This document shows, one piece after another, positions 24,532 through 34,198 of a stretch of DNA of 60,102 bases. Numbering within the stretch: position 1 is the first letter of the stretch; every line of letters starts with the position of its first letter. The stretch covers positions 1-60,102 of the forward strand of contig WIAG01000017.1 of NCBI GenBank assembly GCA_014055495.1. The letters run 5' to 3'. Made by a program: the position numbers and the translations under genes. The notes beneath the pieces were generated by a model that was given only the letters and a program-made list of their open reading frames with translations, had not been told where the DNA came from and did not search any database. Source of the DNA: Nitrospira sp. CR1.2. GTDB taxonomy: Bacteria > Nitrospirota > Nitrospiria > Nitrospirales > Nitrospiraceae.

Positions 24532-25026
24532 ATGAAAAGAGAATCGATGACGCCCGCTGAAGTTGCAGATGCCCTGTATAAGTTGATTCCGCGCCGAATG
24601 ACGGTCGAGGCTTTGAGCGAGTATGGAATTGGGGGTACGGAGGAGCAGGAGGAGGCGATGACTCGGGAGATCCTCTCATTCACGCTCTACTGGGTTCATG
24701 CGGCTATCAATGCCCACATTCCACGGAAGTACCGCGAGGTGCTGTTTCAGCGGGTGTTGGAGTTGATCCATGCGGACTGGGCGACGACGTTCCAACTGGC
24801 GTCGGTGAAGTGGGAGGACTACCTGGTTGAAATGGAAGAGCGCCGCGCCCGGTATTCGCCGGTGGGAGACTACGAGGGAGGGGAGATCGCGGCATCCGAG
24901 GAGATTTCAGATCTGCTCGAAAGCGAGGGCCTCATTCAACCGGAGGACCGTCCCAAGCTGCTCGTCTTACTTCCCGACTTGGTGCCGCTGGATCAATATC
25001 AGGAGTTGTTGAGCCAGTGTGTCTAG
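24532..25026 (+). CDS. Hypothetical protein
   Basis: A 164-residue soluble, largely helical and acidic protein with no recognised domain. Visible landmarks are LYKLIPRRMTVEALSEYG near residue 16, YWVHAAINAHIPRKYREVLF near residue 53, and acidic SEEISDLLESEG near residue 122. GGAGGG precedes ATG 24532. No clear operon partner: the neighbour downstream is convergent gpmA. Confidence 0.65.
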   Translation: MKRESMTPAEVADALYKLIPRRMTVEALSEYGIGGTEEQEEAMTREILSFTLYWVHAAINAHIPRKYREVLFQRVLELIHADWATTFQLASVKWEDYLVEMEERRARYSPVGDYEGGEIAASEEISDLLESEGLIQPEDRPKLLVLLPDLVPLDQYQELLSQCV

Positions 25027-25143
25027 GCGAATGAGTCTCATTCTGCCGCGGTACAGCCCGATGCGCAGTGTCCAACGTTCTTGACCGCGTTGAGCTCAGT
25101 TGAACATTGAACTATGAGCATTCCGCAGGGTCACTGCGGTCCC

Positions 25144-25749
25144 TTAGAGATACCGGTGCGACAAGACCTTCCCGCTGTTGTCGAGTTCGTACAGCAGAGG
25201 CGCTCCGGTGGGAATGTTGAGCTCCAGCACCTGTTCGCGGGTCAGCTGTTCGAGCTGCATCACCAGCGCGCGCAGGCTGTTCCCATGGGCGGCGATGAGA
25301 ATGGTTTCCCCCTTGAGCACGTAGGGTTTGATTCGACTCTCGTAATAAGGCAGTACGCGCTCGGCCGTATCTTTCAGGCTTTCTCCGCCGGGCGGCCTCA
25401 CGTCATAACTCCGCCGCCAGATCTTCACCTGCTCATCGCCGAACTTCTTGGCCGTTTCGGCCTTATTCAACCCTTGCAACTCGCCGTACATCCGCTCGTT
25501 CAAGGCCTTGTCTTTTTCGATCGGAATGGTCGTCTGCCCGATGGTTTCGAGCACAAGCCGCAGCGTCTCATTGGCGCGAGCCAGCACGGAGGAGAAGGCA
25601 CGGTCGAACGTGAACTCCGCTAGTTTCTTCCCGGCCGCCTTCGCCTCTTCGATTCCCTTCGTGGAGAGGGGAACATCGACCCACCCGGTGAAGCGGTTTT
25701 CCAGATTCCACTGCGATTCGCCGTGCCGGATCAGAACTAATCTACTCAT
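25144..25749 (-). CDS. gpmA: 2,3-bisphosphoglycerate-dependent phosphoglycerate mutase
   Basis: A 201-residue glycolytic mutase interconverting 3- and 2-phosphoglycerate. RHGES at residues 8-12 holds the phosphorylated His9; [32 protein letters not shown] and [12 protein letters not shown] (second catalytic His) are typical of dPGM rather than general phosphatases. It is shorter than the 250-residue E. coli GpmA but in the range of compact dPGMs. AAGGAGA lies upstream of ATG 25749. A second histidine-phosphatase gene at 58 kb is less similar to true mutases. Confidence 0.9.
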   Translation of the reverse strand: MSRLVLIRHGESQWNLENRFTGWVDVPLSTKGIEEAKAAGKKLAEFTFDRAFSSVLARANETLRLVLETIGQTTIPIEKDKALNERMYGELQGLNKAETAKKFGDEQVKIWRRSYDVRPPGGESLKDTAERVLPYYESRIKPYVLKGETILIAAHGNSLRALVMQLEQLTREQVLELNIPTGAPLLYELDNSGKVLSHRYL

Positions 25750-25929
25750 CGTGTCGCGTCTCCTTATCCGAAAGGGGTGGGGACTGGCGTCCACAGGTTA
25801 CGCGATTGCCCCTTGATCCTGTCAAGGTCCCCGCTTGCTCGAACCCCTGGGCGATGGTCGGCTCGGTTGCATTCAGTGGTGGCAGTCAGTACCATGCCGC
25901 CGATTTCCCCTCACGTGTGGAGCATCTCG

Positions 25930-26769
25930 ATGTCGACGGTTCCCCCCACAGACTGGTTTCCGCTGCAACAGTGGTGGCAGGCGATGGGGCGTCGTCTGCA
26001 GGTCGAAGACCGGGTCGAGGCGTTTTTTCGACGGGCGCTCGGGATGAAGCAGGCGTTGGCTGGTGTCGTGCAGGTCGGCGGAGAGGTCGAGTATATTCTC
26101 TTTGTGCTGGTGCGGTACTGGATTCCGGTCGTGTTGCCGCCGCCAGGCCGGGAACGGGCCTCCAAAGGCGATCCGGACTATTGGCTTGAATCCGAGCAGA
26201 TTCTGAAAGCAGCCGCCATCCGGTTACGGGAGCTCAAGCCGCTGATCGAGCTGCTGACCGTGACCAATCCTTTAGGTGCTGGGTCGACTGGTCAGCCTGC
26301 GCCGAGAACGCCGCTCGTGGAGGTGGAGTTGGCGAACATGCTGCAAGGCATCGCGGAGTCCGCCGGTAGTTATGGCGGGCCTGACTACACCTCCGTGATC
26401 AAGACGTTCGATCCGGTCCCGTTGCGCCAGACTCAACCCTTCAAGCACAACAAGAAAAACAGCGCGGAACTGTGGGTGGTCTTTCTCTTGCGCGAATACT
26501 TCCGCAGTCTCGGGCTCGGCAAGGACCGCTACTGGCCGCTGGTGGCGGGGTTGTGTTCAGCGGCCGGCATTGCCAATCCTAGCGGGCAGCCCTACGGACC
26601 GGATGAACTGAAATCCTGGTGGCAGAAGAACTGGCCGCGCACCTATACGCAGCTTGAGCAAACGCAGGCGACGCCCGATCTCAGCGGGGCGGCGTATCAG
26701 CAGGATTTTGACTGGTTCGTGTCGTGGATCGAGTGGCAGCGGCAGCAGCAGGTCGAAGCGAGAGAGTAG
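25930..26769 (+). CDS. Hypothetical protein
   Basis: A 279-residue Trp-rich soluble protein with no recognised family. The N-terminal ~95 residues contain WFPLQQWWQAMGRR and a hydrophobic stretch VEYILFVLVRYWIPVVL; the remainder is helical with LWVVFLLREYFRSLGLGKDRYWPLVAGL near residue 180 and a Gln-rich C-terminus. ATG 25930 has GGAG 8 nt upstream; an earlier ATG at 25894 is possible. It converges with the zinc-ribbon membrane gene. Confidence 0.6.
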   Translation: MSTVPPTDWFPLQQWWQAMGRRLQVEDRVEAFFRRALGMKQALAGVVQVGGEVEYILFVLVRYWIPVVLPPPGRERASKGDPDYWLESEQILKAAAIRLRELKPLIELLTVTNPLGAGSTGQPAPRTPLVEVELANMLQGIAESAGSYGGPDYTSVIKTFDPVPLRQTQPFKHNKKNSAELWVVFLLREYFRSLGLGKDRYWPLVAGLCSAAGIANPSGQPYGPDELKSWWQKNWPRTYTQLEQTQATPDLSGAAYQQDFDWFVSWIEWQRQQQVEARE

Positions 26770-26796
26770 GGAGAACGTACGGATAGAGCCTGCGGG

Positions 26797-27441
26797 CTAC
26801 ACCTGGGTCATGCCGGCCGGGTGTGGTTTGGCGGGCGACCCCTTCGAACCGTCGGGAGGACCATCTTTGAGCATGGCTACGACTAATCCGATTTTCAGCA
26901 CCAGCAGCCCGACACCAACCCAGACCACGTAGGGTTGTACTCCACCCAATTCCCCCAACATTTGTTCCTTGGCCTCTCCACCCCCGGCCCGCTCGGCCTT
27001 AATCTTGGCGAGTTGCTCCTTGGCGTGCCAGAAGTAGATATAGTTGGCACTGGCTCCGGCGATCACGCGCCAGACGATGTCGGCGGAAAGATCCTGTGTG
27101 ATGTAAAACGCCATGGCGGGACCGATGGCATAAATCAACGCGTAGCCATACATTTTCCGGTACAGGAACCAGAGAAACGGCTCGAACACAAAGACCGGCC
27201 AGTGCCAGGTCAAGGCGAATTGCGGGCCTGAGGGCCCTGAAAATTTCTTGAATGTTTCGAGATATCGGTCGGCGTTGGGGCCGATGAAGGCTTTCCAGAG
27301 GTCCGTATCCGTCAGCGCTGTGGCGGTCTGGTCCGGTTCCGTGGTGGACGCCTGCGGTTCGGGGCCGAAGGCGTCCCCGCATTGGTGACAAAAGCGGGCA
27401 TCGTCCCGGTTTTCTTGCCGGCATTGTGCGCAGGATTTCAT
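26797..27441 (-). CDS. Zinc-ribbon DUF2628 membrane protein
   Basis: A 214-residue protein: an N-terminal zinc ribbon (MKSCAQCRQENRDDARFCHQ followed by CG, CxxC-CxxC), a DUF2628-like region (DLWKAFIGPNADRYLETFKK, then HWPVFVFEPFLWFLYRKMYG) with hydrophobic segments near residues 85-125, and one more transmembrane helix near 172-192 (VVWVGVGLLVLKIGLVVAML). Such proteins are common and uncharacterised. It ends 27 bp from the convergent upstream gene. Confidence 0.75.
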   Translation of the reverse strand: MKSCAQCRQENRDDARFCHQCGDAFGPEPQASTTEPDQTATALTDTDLWKAFIGPNADRYLETFKKFSGPSGPQFALTWHWPVFVFEPFLWFLYRKMYGYALIYAIGPAMAFYITQDLSADIVWRVIAGASANYIYFWHAKEQLAKIKAERAGGGEAKEQMLGELGGVQPYVVWVGVGLLVLKIGLVVAMLKDGPPDGSKGSPAKPHPAGMTQV

Positions 27442-27612
27442 ACCGCCACCTTATCCCATCCGCCGTCTCCTCCCGTCAAGGGACGATCACCGCCGGATGC
27501 GTCTTTCCGAACCCGCCACCCGCCGCGCCAGGAGCCACGATCGGCCGTGGTTCGGTTGCTTTCACCTGGTGCCTATGATAGCTTCGCCGACTCACGATGG
27601 GAGAGGTGTGCC

Positions 27613-28818
27613 ATGCCGACGGGTGAGTTGCGTCTCAATGCCGAACAGTACCTGATGAACACCTACATGCGCCAGCCGATTTCGATCGTGCGCGGGCGCG
27701 GGACCAAGGTATATGACCTGGAGGGCCGGGAGTATATCGACTTCGTCGCCGGTATCGCGGTCAATGTGCTCGGGCATGGACATCCGGATCTGGTATTGGC
27801 CATCCAAAAGCAGGCGCAGCACCTGATTCACACGTCGAATCTCTATTATACCGAGCCGCAGGTACGTTTGGCGCAGATGCTGGTGGACCATTCGTTCGCG
27901 CAGAAGGTTTTCTTTTGCAACAGCGGCGCGGAAGCGAATGAAGCGGCTATCAAGCTGGCGCGCAAATACTCCTATGACAAGTACGGCGGCGATCGATACG
28001 AGATCGTCACGATGACGAGTTCCTTCCATGGACGGACGCTCGCCACCCTGACCGCGACCGGCCAGGAGAAGGTCAAAAAAGGCTTCGCCCCGCTCATGCC
28101 GGGATTTTCCTACGTGCCTTTTAATGATCTGTCGGCGGTCGAACGGGCGATTACTCCCAAGACGGCCGCGATCATGCTGGAACCGATTCAGGCCGAAGGC
28201 GGGGTCCATGTGGCGGATCGCGGGTATATGCAAAGCCTGAGGGAATTGTGTCGTGAACGGGATGTCTTGCTGGTTTTCGATGAGGTACAGACCGGTATCG
28301 GCCGGACCGGCACCCTCTTCTGTTATGAACAGTTCGGCATGCAGCCGGATATCATGACCTTGGCCAAAGGGCTTGGTGGCGGCGTGCCGATCGGCGCGTG
28401 CCTGGCCACGGACAGCGTGGCGCACGCGTTTGGGCCGGGCGCGCATGCATCGACGTTCGGTGGCAATCCCTTGGCCTGTGCCGCGGCGCTGGCGGTGTTA
28501 CGCGTGCTGCTGGACGGGAAGATTCTCGACCAGGGGCGCCGGATGGGCGAGTGTCTCGCCAAAGGGCTGGCCACCTTGAAAGAGCGGCACCGCTGCGTAA
28601 AAGAGGTGCGGGGTCTCGGGCTGCTCCAAGGCATGGAGTTGGAGATCGACGGGAAAGCCGTCGTGGCCGACTGTCTCACACGCGGACTGCTGATCAACTG
28701 CGTCGGTGATCGAGTTTTGCGTTTTGTGCCCGCGCTCACTATTACTGAGCGCGAGATTGATCGCCTGCTGGCCGCGCTATCACAGATTTTTAATCAACGA
28801 ACCACCTCAAGCCATTAA
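27613..28818 (+). CDS. argD: Acetylornithine aminotransferase
   Basis: A 401-residue PLP-dependent class III aminotransferase converting N-acetylglutamate semialdehyde to N-acetylornithine. Seen: FCNSGAEANEAAIKLAR for phosphate binding, SFHGRT, VFDEVQTGIGRTG with the PLP-contacting Asp, and TLAKGLGGGVPIGA with the Schiff-base Lys. It heads the arginine cluster; argF starts 16 bp after its stop. GGGAGAGG lies upstream of ATG 27613. ArgD can also serve as succinyl-DAP aminotransferase in other bacteria, but this genome region encodes DapL. Confidence 0.93.
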   Translation: MPTGELRLNAEQYLMNTYMRQPISIVRGRGTKVYDLEGREYIDFVAGIAVNVLGHGHPDLVLAIQKQAQHLIHTSNLYYTEPQVRLAQMLVDHSFAQKVFFCNSGAEANEAAIKLARKYSYDKYGGDRYEIVTMTSSFHGRTLATLTATGQEKVKKGFAPLMPGFSYVPFNDLSAVERAITPKTAAIMLEPIQAEGGVHVADRGYMQSLRELCRERDVLLVFDEVQTGIGRTGTLFCYEQFGMQPDIMTLAKGLGGGVPIGACLATDSVAHAFGPGAHASTFGGNPLACAAALAVLRVLLDGKILDQGRRMGECLAKGLATLKERHRCVKEVRGLGLLQGMELEIDGKAVVADCLTRGLLINCVGDRVLRFVPALTITEREIDRLLAALSQIFNQRTTSSH

Positions 28819-28834
28819 GCGAGTAGGGGCGCGT

Positions 28835-29818
28835 ATGTTGCGGCGTCCTCGTCGGTCGACCACCCGGGCTGGTCTCGGGAAAGATTTTCTGGATTTGCTC
28901 TCGATCCCCACGGAGGAGTTGAAGGGCCTACTCCGTCTCGCCGCGCAGCTGAAGGCGAAGCAACGGCGCGGCGTGCCCCACCCGCTTCTGCCGGGGCGCA
29001 TGCTGGGCCTGCTCTTTCAGAAGCCGTCGACCAGGACCCGTGTGTCGTTCGAGGCTGGGATGAATCAACTCGGCGGCCAGGCCATGGTGCTGCCGATGGG
29101 AGACATCCAGTTGTCTCGCGGGGAGACCATTGCGGATACCGCCCATGTGTTGTCGCGCTACCTGGACGCTATCGTCCTGCGGACCTTCGATCATGCCATT
29201 GCCGAGGAGTGGGCACGGGAGGCCAGCATCCCGATCATCAATGGGCTGACCGATCTGAATCACCCCTGCCAGGCTCTCTCCGATCTGCTGACCATTCAGG
29301 AGAAGAAACGTCGATTGAAGGGCATCAAGATCGCGTATGTGGGCGACGGCAACAATGTGACGAACTCGCTCATTGAGGCCGCGGCCAAAACCGGTATGAC
29401 GATCGCCGTGGGGTGCCCGCCCGGCTATCAGCCGAACCAGGCTATTGTGGATCGAGCCCGGGAGGAAGCTCGGCTGACGGGAGCGGTCATTGAAATCGGG
29501 GCCGATCCGCTGGTGGCCGTGAAAGGGGCCGACGTGGTGTATACCGACGTCTGGATCAGCATGGGACAAGAGCGAGAGCAAACCAAGCGGCTGAAGATTC
29601 TGGCCCCGTATCAGCTTAATGCGCGACTGTTGAAGCGCGCGAAGTCGGACGCATTGGTGATGCATTGCCTGCCCGCTCACCGTGGCGAAGAAATCAGCGC
29701 CGAGGTGTTGGACGGACCCCAGTCTGTCGTGTTCGACCAGGCTGAAAACCGGTTGCACATGCAGAAGGCGATCCTGGTCCGGCTTCTCGGGAAGACATCG
29801 CAGACACGCAGGACGTAA
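28835..29818 (+). CDS. argF: Ornithine carbamoyltransferase
   Basis: A 327-residue enzyme joining carbamoyl phosphate and ornithine to citrulline. Seen: carbamoyl-phosphate motif PSTRTRVSFE, the QLSRGE block, HPCQALSDL, DGNNV and the ornithine motifs DVWISMGQE and MHCLPAHRGEE. Catalytic Cys is in HCLP. ATG 28835 gives a 15-residue basic N-terminal extension relative to many homologues. It lies between argD and argG on the same strand. Confidence 0.94.
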   Translation: MLRRPRRSTTRAGLGKDFLDLLSIPTEELKGLLRLAAQLKAKQRRGVPHPLLPGRMLGLLFQKPSTRTRVSFEAGMNQLGGQAMVLPMGDIQLSRGETIADTAHVLSRYLDAIVLRTFDHAIAEEWAREASIPIINGLTDLNHPCQALSDLLTIQEKKRRLKGIKIAYVGDGNNVTNSLIEAAAKTGMTIAVGCPPGYQPNQAIVDRAREEARLTGAVIEIGADPLVAVKGADVVYTDVWISMGQEREQTKRLKILAPYQLNARLLKRAKSDALVMHCLPAHRGEEISAEVLDGPQSVVFDQAENRLHMQKAILVRLLGKTSQTRRT

Positions 29819-29830
29819 CAAAGGAGTGGT

Positions 29831-31048
29831 ATGAGCCGGTCATCGTACAAGAAAGTCGTCTTGGCCTATTCGGGCGGATTAGACACCTCGGTCATATTGA
29901 AGTGGCTGGAAGAGGTGTATGGATGCGAGGTGGTCGCGTTTTGTGCGGATCTCGGTCAAGGGGAAGATCTCAAGGTCATCAAGAAAAAGGCGCAGTCCTT
30001 GGGGGTGAAAAAGGTCTATGTCGAGGATTTGCGCGAGACGTTCGTCAAGGACCACGTGTTTCCCATGTTGCGTGGGAATGCGCTGTATGAAGGCAGTTAT
30101 CTGCTGGGGACCTCGATTGCGCGTCCGCTCATCGCCAAACGGCAAATCGAAATTGCCGCTCAGGAAGGGGCTGAAGCGGTGTGTCACGGCGCGACCGGGA
30201 AGGGCAACGACCAAGTGCGGTTTGAGCTGACGTATATGGCGCTACATCCGCAGATCAGCATCATCGCGCCGTGGCGGGAATGGACCATGCGTTCGCGCCG
30301 GGAGTTGATCGAGTATGCGGAGAAGCACGGCATTCCGGTCACCGCCACGAAGGCCAAACCGTACAGCATGGATATGAATTTGTTTCACACGAGTTACGAA
30401 GGCGGCATTCTCGAAGATCCCTGGCAGGCTCCACCGGAAGAAATTTTTGTCATGTCGGTGTCGCCGGAACGGGCGCCTGCTAAGGCGCGTGAAGTCGAAA
30501 TCGAGTATGTCGCCGGCGATCCGGTGGCGGTGGATGGGAAAAAGATGAAGCCCGCTGCCTTGTTGGCCCATCTCAATATCCTGGGTGGGAAGCATGGTGT
30601 CGGTCGAGTCGATCTCGTGGAGAACCGCTATGTCGGCATGAAGTCTCGCGGTGTCTATGAGACCCCGGGCGGTACGATTTTGCATGCGGCGCATCGCGGC
30701 CTGGAGTCCCTGACCATGGATAGGGAAGTGCTGCACTTGCGGGACAGCCTGATCCCGCGTTATGCGGAACTCATCTACTATGGATATTGGTATGCACCGG
30801 AACGCGAGATGCTGCAAGTGGCGCTGGATGAAGCCCAAAAGGATGTCACGGGCGCTGTTCGGGTGAAGTTATACAAGGGGAATTGTACGGTGGTCGGACG
30901 GAAGTCCCCACGGTCCCTGTATCGCCTGGATATGGCGACCTTCGAGGAAGATGACGTGTATCGGCAAAAAGACGCGGAAGGGTTCATTCGCCTGAATGCA
31001 CTGCGGTTGGCCATTCGCGCACAACGCAAGAAGAGGTCGACTCGGTAA
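29831..31048 (+). CDS. argG: Argininosuccinate synthase
   Basis: A 405-residue ligase forming argininosuccinate from citrulline and aspartate with ATP. The nucleotide motif AYSGGLDTS lies at residues 12-20; [15 protein letters not shown], the Asp/citrulline-binding motif, and [15 protein letters not shown] are present. Type 1 family length. AAGGAGTGG precedes the ATG. Its stop overlaps argH in TAATG. Confidence 0.95.
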   Translation: MSRSSYKKVVLAYSGGLDTSVILKWLEEVYGCEVVAFCADLGQGEDLKVIKKKAQSLGVKKVYVEDLRETFVKDHVFPMLRGNALYEGSYLLGTSIARPLIAKRQIEIAAQEGAEAVCHGATGKGNDQVRFELTYMALHPQISIIAPWREWTMRSRRELIEYAEKHGIPVTATKAKPYSMDMNLFHTSYEGGILEDPWQAPPEEIFVMSVSPERAPAKAREVEIEYVAGDPVAVDGKKMKPAALLAHLNILGGKHGVGRVDLVENRYVGMKSRGVYETPGGTILHAAHRGLESLTMDREVLHLRDSLIPRYAELIYYGYWYAPEREMLQVALDEAQKDVTGAVRVKLYKGNCTVVGRKSPRSLYRLDMATFEEDDVYRQKDAEGFIRLNALRLAIRAQRKKRSTR

Positions 31049-32502
31049 TGGCGAAGTCTATCTCTGGCCGCGCTCGTACTCCCAAATCTGTTCGCCTCGC
31101 ACCACCATCCGGTCGGACCTTACCCAAAGGGAAAGCCTGGGGCGGTCGATTCGCTGAACAAACCGATCGTCTGGTTGAACAGTTCACCACGTCGTTGGCC
31201 TATGATCGCCGTCTCTATCCCTATGACATCCAGGGGAGCATGGCGCACTGTAAGACGCTCGAACGGGCAGGGGTGTTGACGGCCAGGGAATCGGCGCAGC
31301 TCGTGCGCGGGTTGCAACGCGTGAAGGCCGAGTTGGATGGGGGACGGTTCCCGTTCTCACCGCAAGACGAAGACATTCACATGGCAATCGAGCGTCGGCT
31401 GACGGAGCTGATCGGCCCCCTCGGCGGAAAACTCCACACAGGGCGAAGCCGCAACGATCAGGTAGCGTTGGACTTGCGACTCTTTTTGCGCGATGTCGTG
31501 TCCCGCGTGATGGGGCAGATCCACGAATTCCGACGGGTGTTGGTGGGGCAGGCCCGGACGCATCTGGATGTCGTGATGCCGGGGTACACACATTTGCAGC
31601 GCGCACAGCCGGTCTTGATGGCGCATCACTTCCTGGCTTATGTCGAAATGTTCGAGCGCGATTGGGGGCGTCTGCGGGATTGTCGGACGCGGCTGAATGT
31701 CATGCCCTTGGGGTCCGGCGCGCTTGCCGGGTCCAACTATCCCGTGGACCGGCGATACACGGCCTCGCTCCTGGACTTTCCGTCGGTGACGCACAACAGT
31801 CTCGACGCGGTCTCGGATCGCGATGCGGTGGTAGAAGTTCTTGGCGCCTTCTCCCTGATCATGATGCACCTCTCGCGACTGAGTGAGGAGCTGATCCTTT
31901 GGGCCTCGCAGGAGTTTCGCTACGTGGACTTGCCGGATACGTTTTGTACCGGCAGCAGCATGATGCCGCAAAAGAAGAATCCCGATGTGCCGGAGTTGGT
32001 ACGCGGCAAAACGGGGCGTGTCTATGGCCGCTTGATGGGGACGCTGACGCTCCTGAAGGGGCTGCCTCTCAGTTACAATCGTGACCTGCAGGAAGATAAG
32101 GAAGCCCTGTTCGACGCTGTGGACACGACGGAACAGTCGTTGGTACTGTGCGCCGAACTGATTCGACGGCTCGTGGTCAACAGGACCGTGTTGGCCGAGG
32201 CCGCTGAAGGCGGCGGCATGTTGGCGACGGAGCTGGCGGATTACCTGGTGACACAAGGGGTGCCGTTCCGGGAGGCCCATTCCATTACCGGACAGATTGT
32301 GCGATTCTCTTTGGAGCAACATCGGGCGCTACAACAATTGACCTTGAAGGACCTCCAGGGATTTTCGCCTCGCTTCGGGCAGGATGTGCTGCAGTATCTG
32401 ACCGTGCGAGGCGCAATCAATCGGAAGGATCAGATCGGCGGCACGGCGCGGCGTCGGGTAGAAGCGAGAATCAAGGAGCTTGAAAAGGCACTGAAGGGAT
32501 GA
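31048..32502 (+). CDS. argH: Argininosuccinate lyase
   Basis: A 484-residue member of the fumarase/aspartase superfamily splitting argininosuccinate to arginine and fumarate. Seen: GGRFAEQTDRLVEQFT, HTGRSRNDQVALDLRL, GYTHLQRAQPV, and signature GSSMMPQKKNPD with the catalytic flexible-loop Ser. The first ~30 residues are an unusual basic extension ([20 protein letters not shown]); the usual start would correspond to about KAWGGRF. The ATG overlaps the argG stop by one base, and its own stop overlaps the next gene by 4 bp. Confidence 0.95.
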   Translation: MAKSISGRARTPKSVRLAPPSGRTLPKGKAWGGRFAEQTDRLVEQFTTSLAYDRRLYPYDIQGSMAHCKTLERAGVLTARESAQLVRGLQRVKAELDGGRFPFSPQDEDIHMAIERRLTELIGPLGGKLHTGRSRNDQVALDLRLFLRDVVSRVMGQIHEFRRVLVGQARTHLDVVMPGYTHLQRAQPVLMAHHFLAYVEMFERDWGRLRDCRTRLNVMPLGSGALAGSNYPVDRRYTASLLDFPSVTHNSLDAVSDRDAVVEVLGAFSLIMMHLSRLSEELILWASQEFRYVDLPDTFCTGSSMMPQKKNPDVPELVRGKTGRVYGRLMGTLTLLKGLPLSYNRDLQEDKEALFDAVDTTEQSLVLCAELIRRLVVNRTVLAEAAEGGGMLATELADYLVTQGVPFREAHSITGQIVRFSLEQHRALQQLTLKDLQGFSPRFGQDVLQYLTVRGAINRKDQIGGTARRRVEARIKELEKALKG

Positions 32503-32801
32503 AGTCGTTCGGCGGGAGGCGCCTTCTTATCTACGGCCGTCCTGCTGCCGCGTTGTTCGGTATGCTCGGACTGTCCGGCTGCGGGGTGTTGGGTGCTCCG
32601 ATTCCACCGGAGGATGTGGGCGTCGCACCGATCATCGAACGTCAGTTGAGACGGGAAGGGCTGTTGGCCGCGAACGCCAACGTGTATGGATCAGCCTCAC
32701 GGCCGAGTGCGCCCACCGGGGTTACGATCGAGGAGGCGCCGATCCCGCCGGAGCCGGACCCGTTACCGACCCCTCCGCTGCGGATGATGGGCACGAGATA
32801 G
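32499..32801 (+). CDS. LptM-like small lipoprotein
   Basis: A 100-residue lipoprotein with signal peptide and lipobox LSGC (Cys28). The first residues after the Cys, CGVLGAPIPPED, fit the CGxxGxxxxPP pattern of LptM/YifL, the small lipoprotein that helps LptD mature; YifL genes also lie just upstream of lysA or dapF in proteobacteria. The C-terminal ~65 residues are Pro-rich and unique. The assignment rests on the short motif and synteny only. It overlaps argH by 4 bp (ATGA) and precedes lysA by 100 bp. Confidence 0.5.
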   Translation: MKSFGGRRLLIYGRPAAALFGMLGLSGCGVLGAPIPPEDVGVAPIIERQLRREGLLAANANVYGSASRPSAPTGVTIEEAPIPPEPDPLPTPPLRMMGTR

Positions 32802-32901
32802 CCGGAGGTTAGGGCACGCTTCACGCAATCCGGTTGTGGGGAGTCCTCCCCTGTCGGGAGCAGAAGCGTCGAGTTGGAATTGTTGATCGAGGATGACGAC
32901 C

Positions 32902-34164
32902 ATGCATGATTTTCACTATAGAGAAGGCGAATTGTACTGCGAGGATGTGCCGCTTTCGCGCATTGCGAAGGAAGTGGGGACACCCTGTTACATCTACAGC
33001 CATCACACCCTGGTGAGGCATTTTCGTGTGTACGACGGCGCCTTCAAGAACATTCCGCATATTGTGGCCTTTGCCATGAAGGCGAACTCGAACCTCGCTG
33101 TGTTGCGGCTCATGGCGAAAGAAGGAAGCGGCGTGGACATCGTGTCCGGCGGAGAACTCTATCGCGCCTTGAAGGCGGGAGTGCCGCCTACGAAGATCGT
33201 CTTTGCCGGGGTCGGGAAGAAGCCGGATGAAATCGCTGAGGCATTGAAGGCAGATATCTTGATGTTCAACGTTGAATCGTCGGCAGAACTGCAGGCGATC
33301 AACGAGGTGGCGGCATCCATGGGCGTCAAGGCCAGGGTGGCCCTGCGCATCAATCCCGACATCGATCCGAAGACGCATCCCTATATTTCCACTGGTCTCA
33401 AGAAGAGTAAATTCGGCATCGCGGCTGATCGTGCGATCGAGGAGTTCAAGTCTGCCGCGGCATTCAGCCACATTAAGGTGGTGGGACTGCATGCGCACAT
33501 CGGGTCACAACTCACGCAAGTGACCCCTTTCGTCGAGTCACTAAAAAAGGTGCTGGCGCTGGTACAGGCCTTGGCGGAACAAGGGATTCCGCTTCGGTAC
33601 ATCAACATCGGTGGTGGGTTAGGCATTACCTATTCCGATGAAACGCCTCCCGAACCGAAGGACCTGGCCGAAGCGATTTCGCCGCTCGTGCGTGATTTAA
33701 AGTGCGTGTTGATCATGGAACCCGGTCGCGTGATTGTTGGGAATGCCGGCGTGTTGCTCACCAAGGTGCTGTATGCAAAGGATGGTGAAGCTAAACGGTT
33801 CTTGATCGTCGACGCCGCGATGAATGACCTGATTCGTCCGAGTCTGTATGATGCGTATCACGATATCCGGCCGGTGTATGAAGCGGCGGCTTATGGCGAG
33901 AAGAAGACTGTGGATGTAGTCGGTCCCGTGTGTGAGTCAGGAGACTTCTTGGCCAAGGACCGTGTCATGCCGGCCCTCAATGCCGGGGATCTCATGGCGG
34001 TCATGAGCGCGGGCGCCTATGGGTTTGTCATGTCGTCGAACTACAACTCGCGGCCGCGTGTGCCGGAGGTGCTGGTGCATGAGGGGCAAATCCACGTCAT
34101 TCGCTCGCGTGAGAGTTACGAGGACTTGGTGCGAGGGGAGGAGATCCCGGAGTTTCTCGCGTAG
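32902..34164 (+). CDS. lysA: Diaminopimelate decarboxylase
   Basis: A 420-residue fold-III PLP enzyme making lysine from meso-DAP. K60 in FAMKANSN is the PLP Lys; HAHIGSQL, NIGGGLGI, EPGRVIVGNAG and the catalytic GPVCESGDFLAKDR motif are clear. ATG 32902 is chosen because GAGG lies 9 nt upstream; ATG 32893 is directly adjacent to that site. dapA and dapB follow on the same strand. Confidence 0.95.
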   Translation: MHDFHYREGELYCEDVPLSRIAKEVGTPCYIYSHHTLVRHFRVYDGAFKNIPHIVAFAMKANSNLAVLRLMAKEGSGVDIVSGGELYRALKAGVPPTKIVFAGVGKKPDEIAEALKADILMFNVESSAELQAINEVAASMGVKARVALRINPDIDPKTHPYISTGLKKSKFGIAADRAIEEFKSAAAFSHIKVVGLHAHIGSQLTQVTPFVESLKKVLALVQALAEQGIPLRYINIGGGLGITYSDETPPEPKDLAEAISPLVRDLKCVLIMEPGRVIVGNAGVLLTKVLYAKDGEAKRFLIVDAAMNDLIRPSLYDAYHDIRPVYEAAAYGEKKTVDVVGPVCESGDFLAKDRVMPALNAGDLMAVMSAGAYGFVMSSNYNSRPRVPEVLVHEGQIHVIRSRESYEDLVRGEEIPEFLA

Positions 34165-34198
34165 GGCGTTCATTACTGTCTTTGAGATGGAGCGCTGA

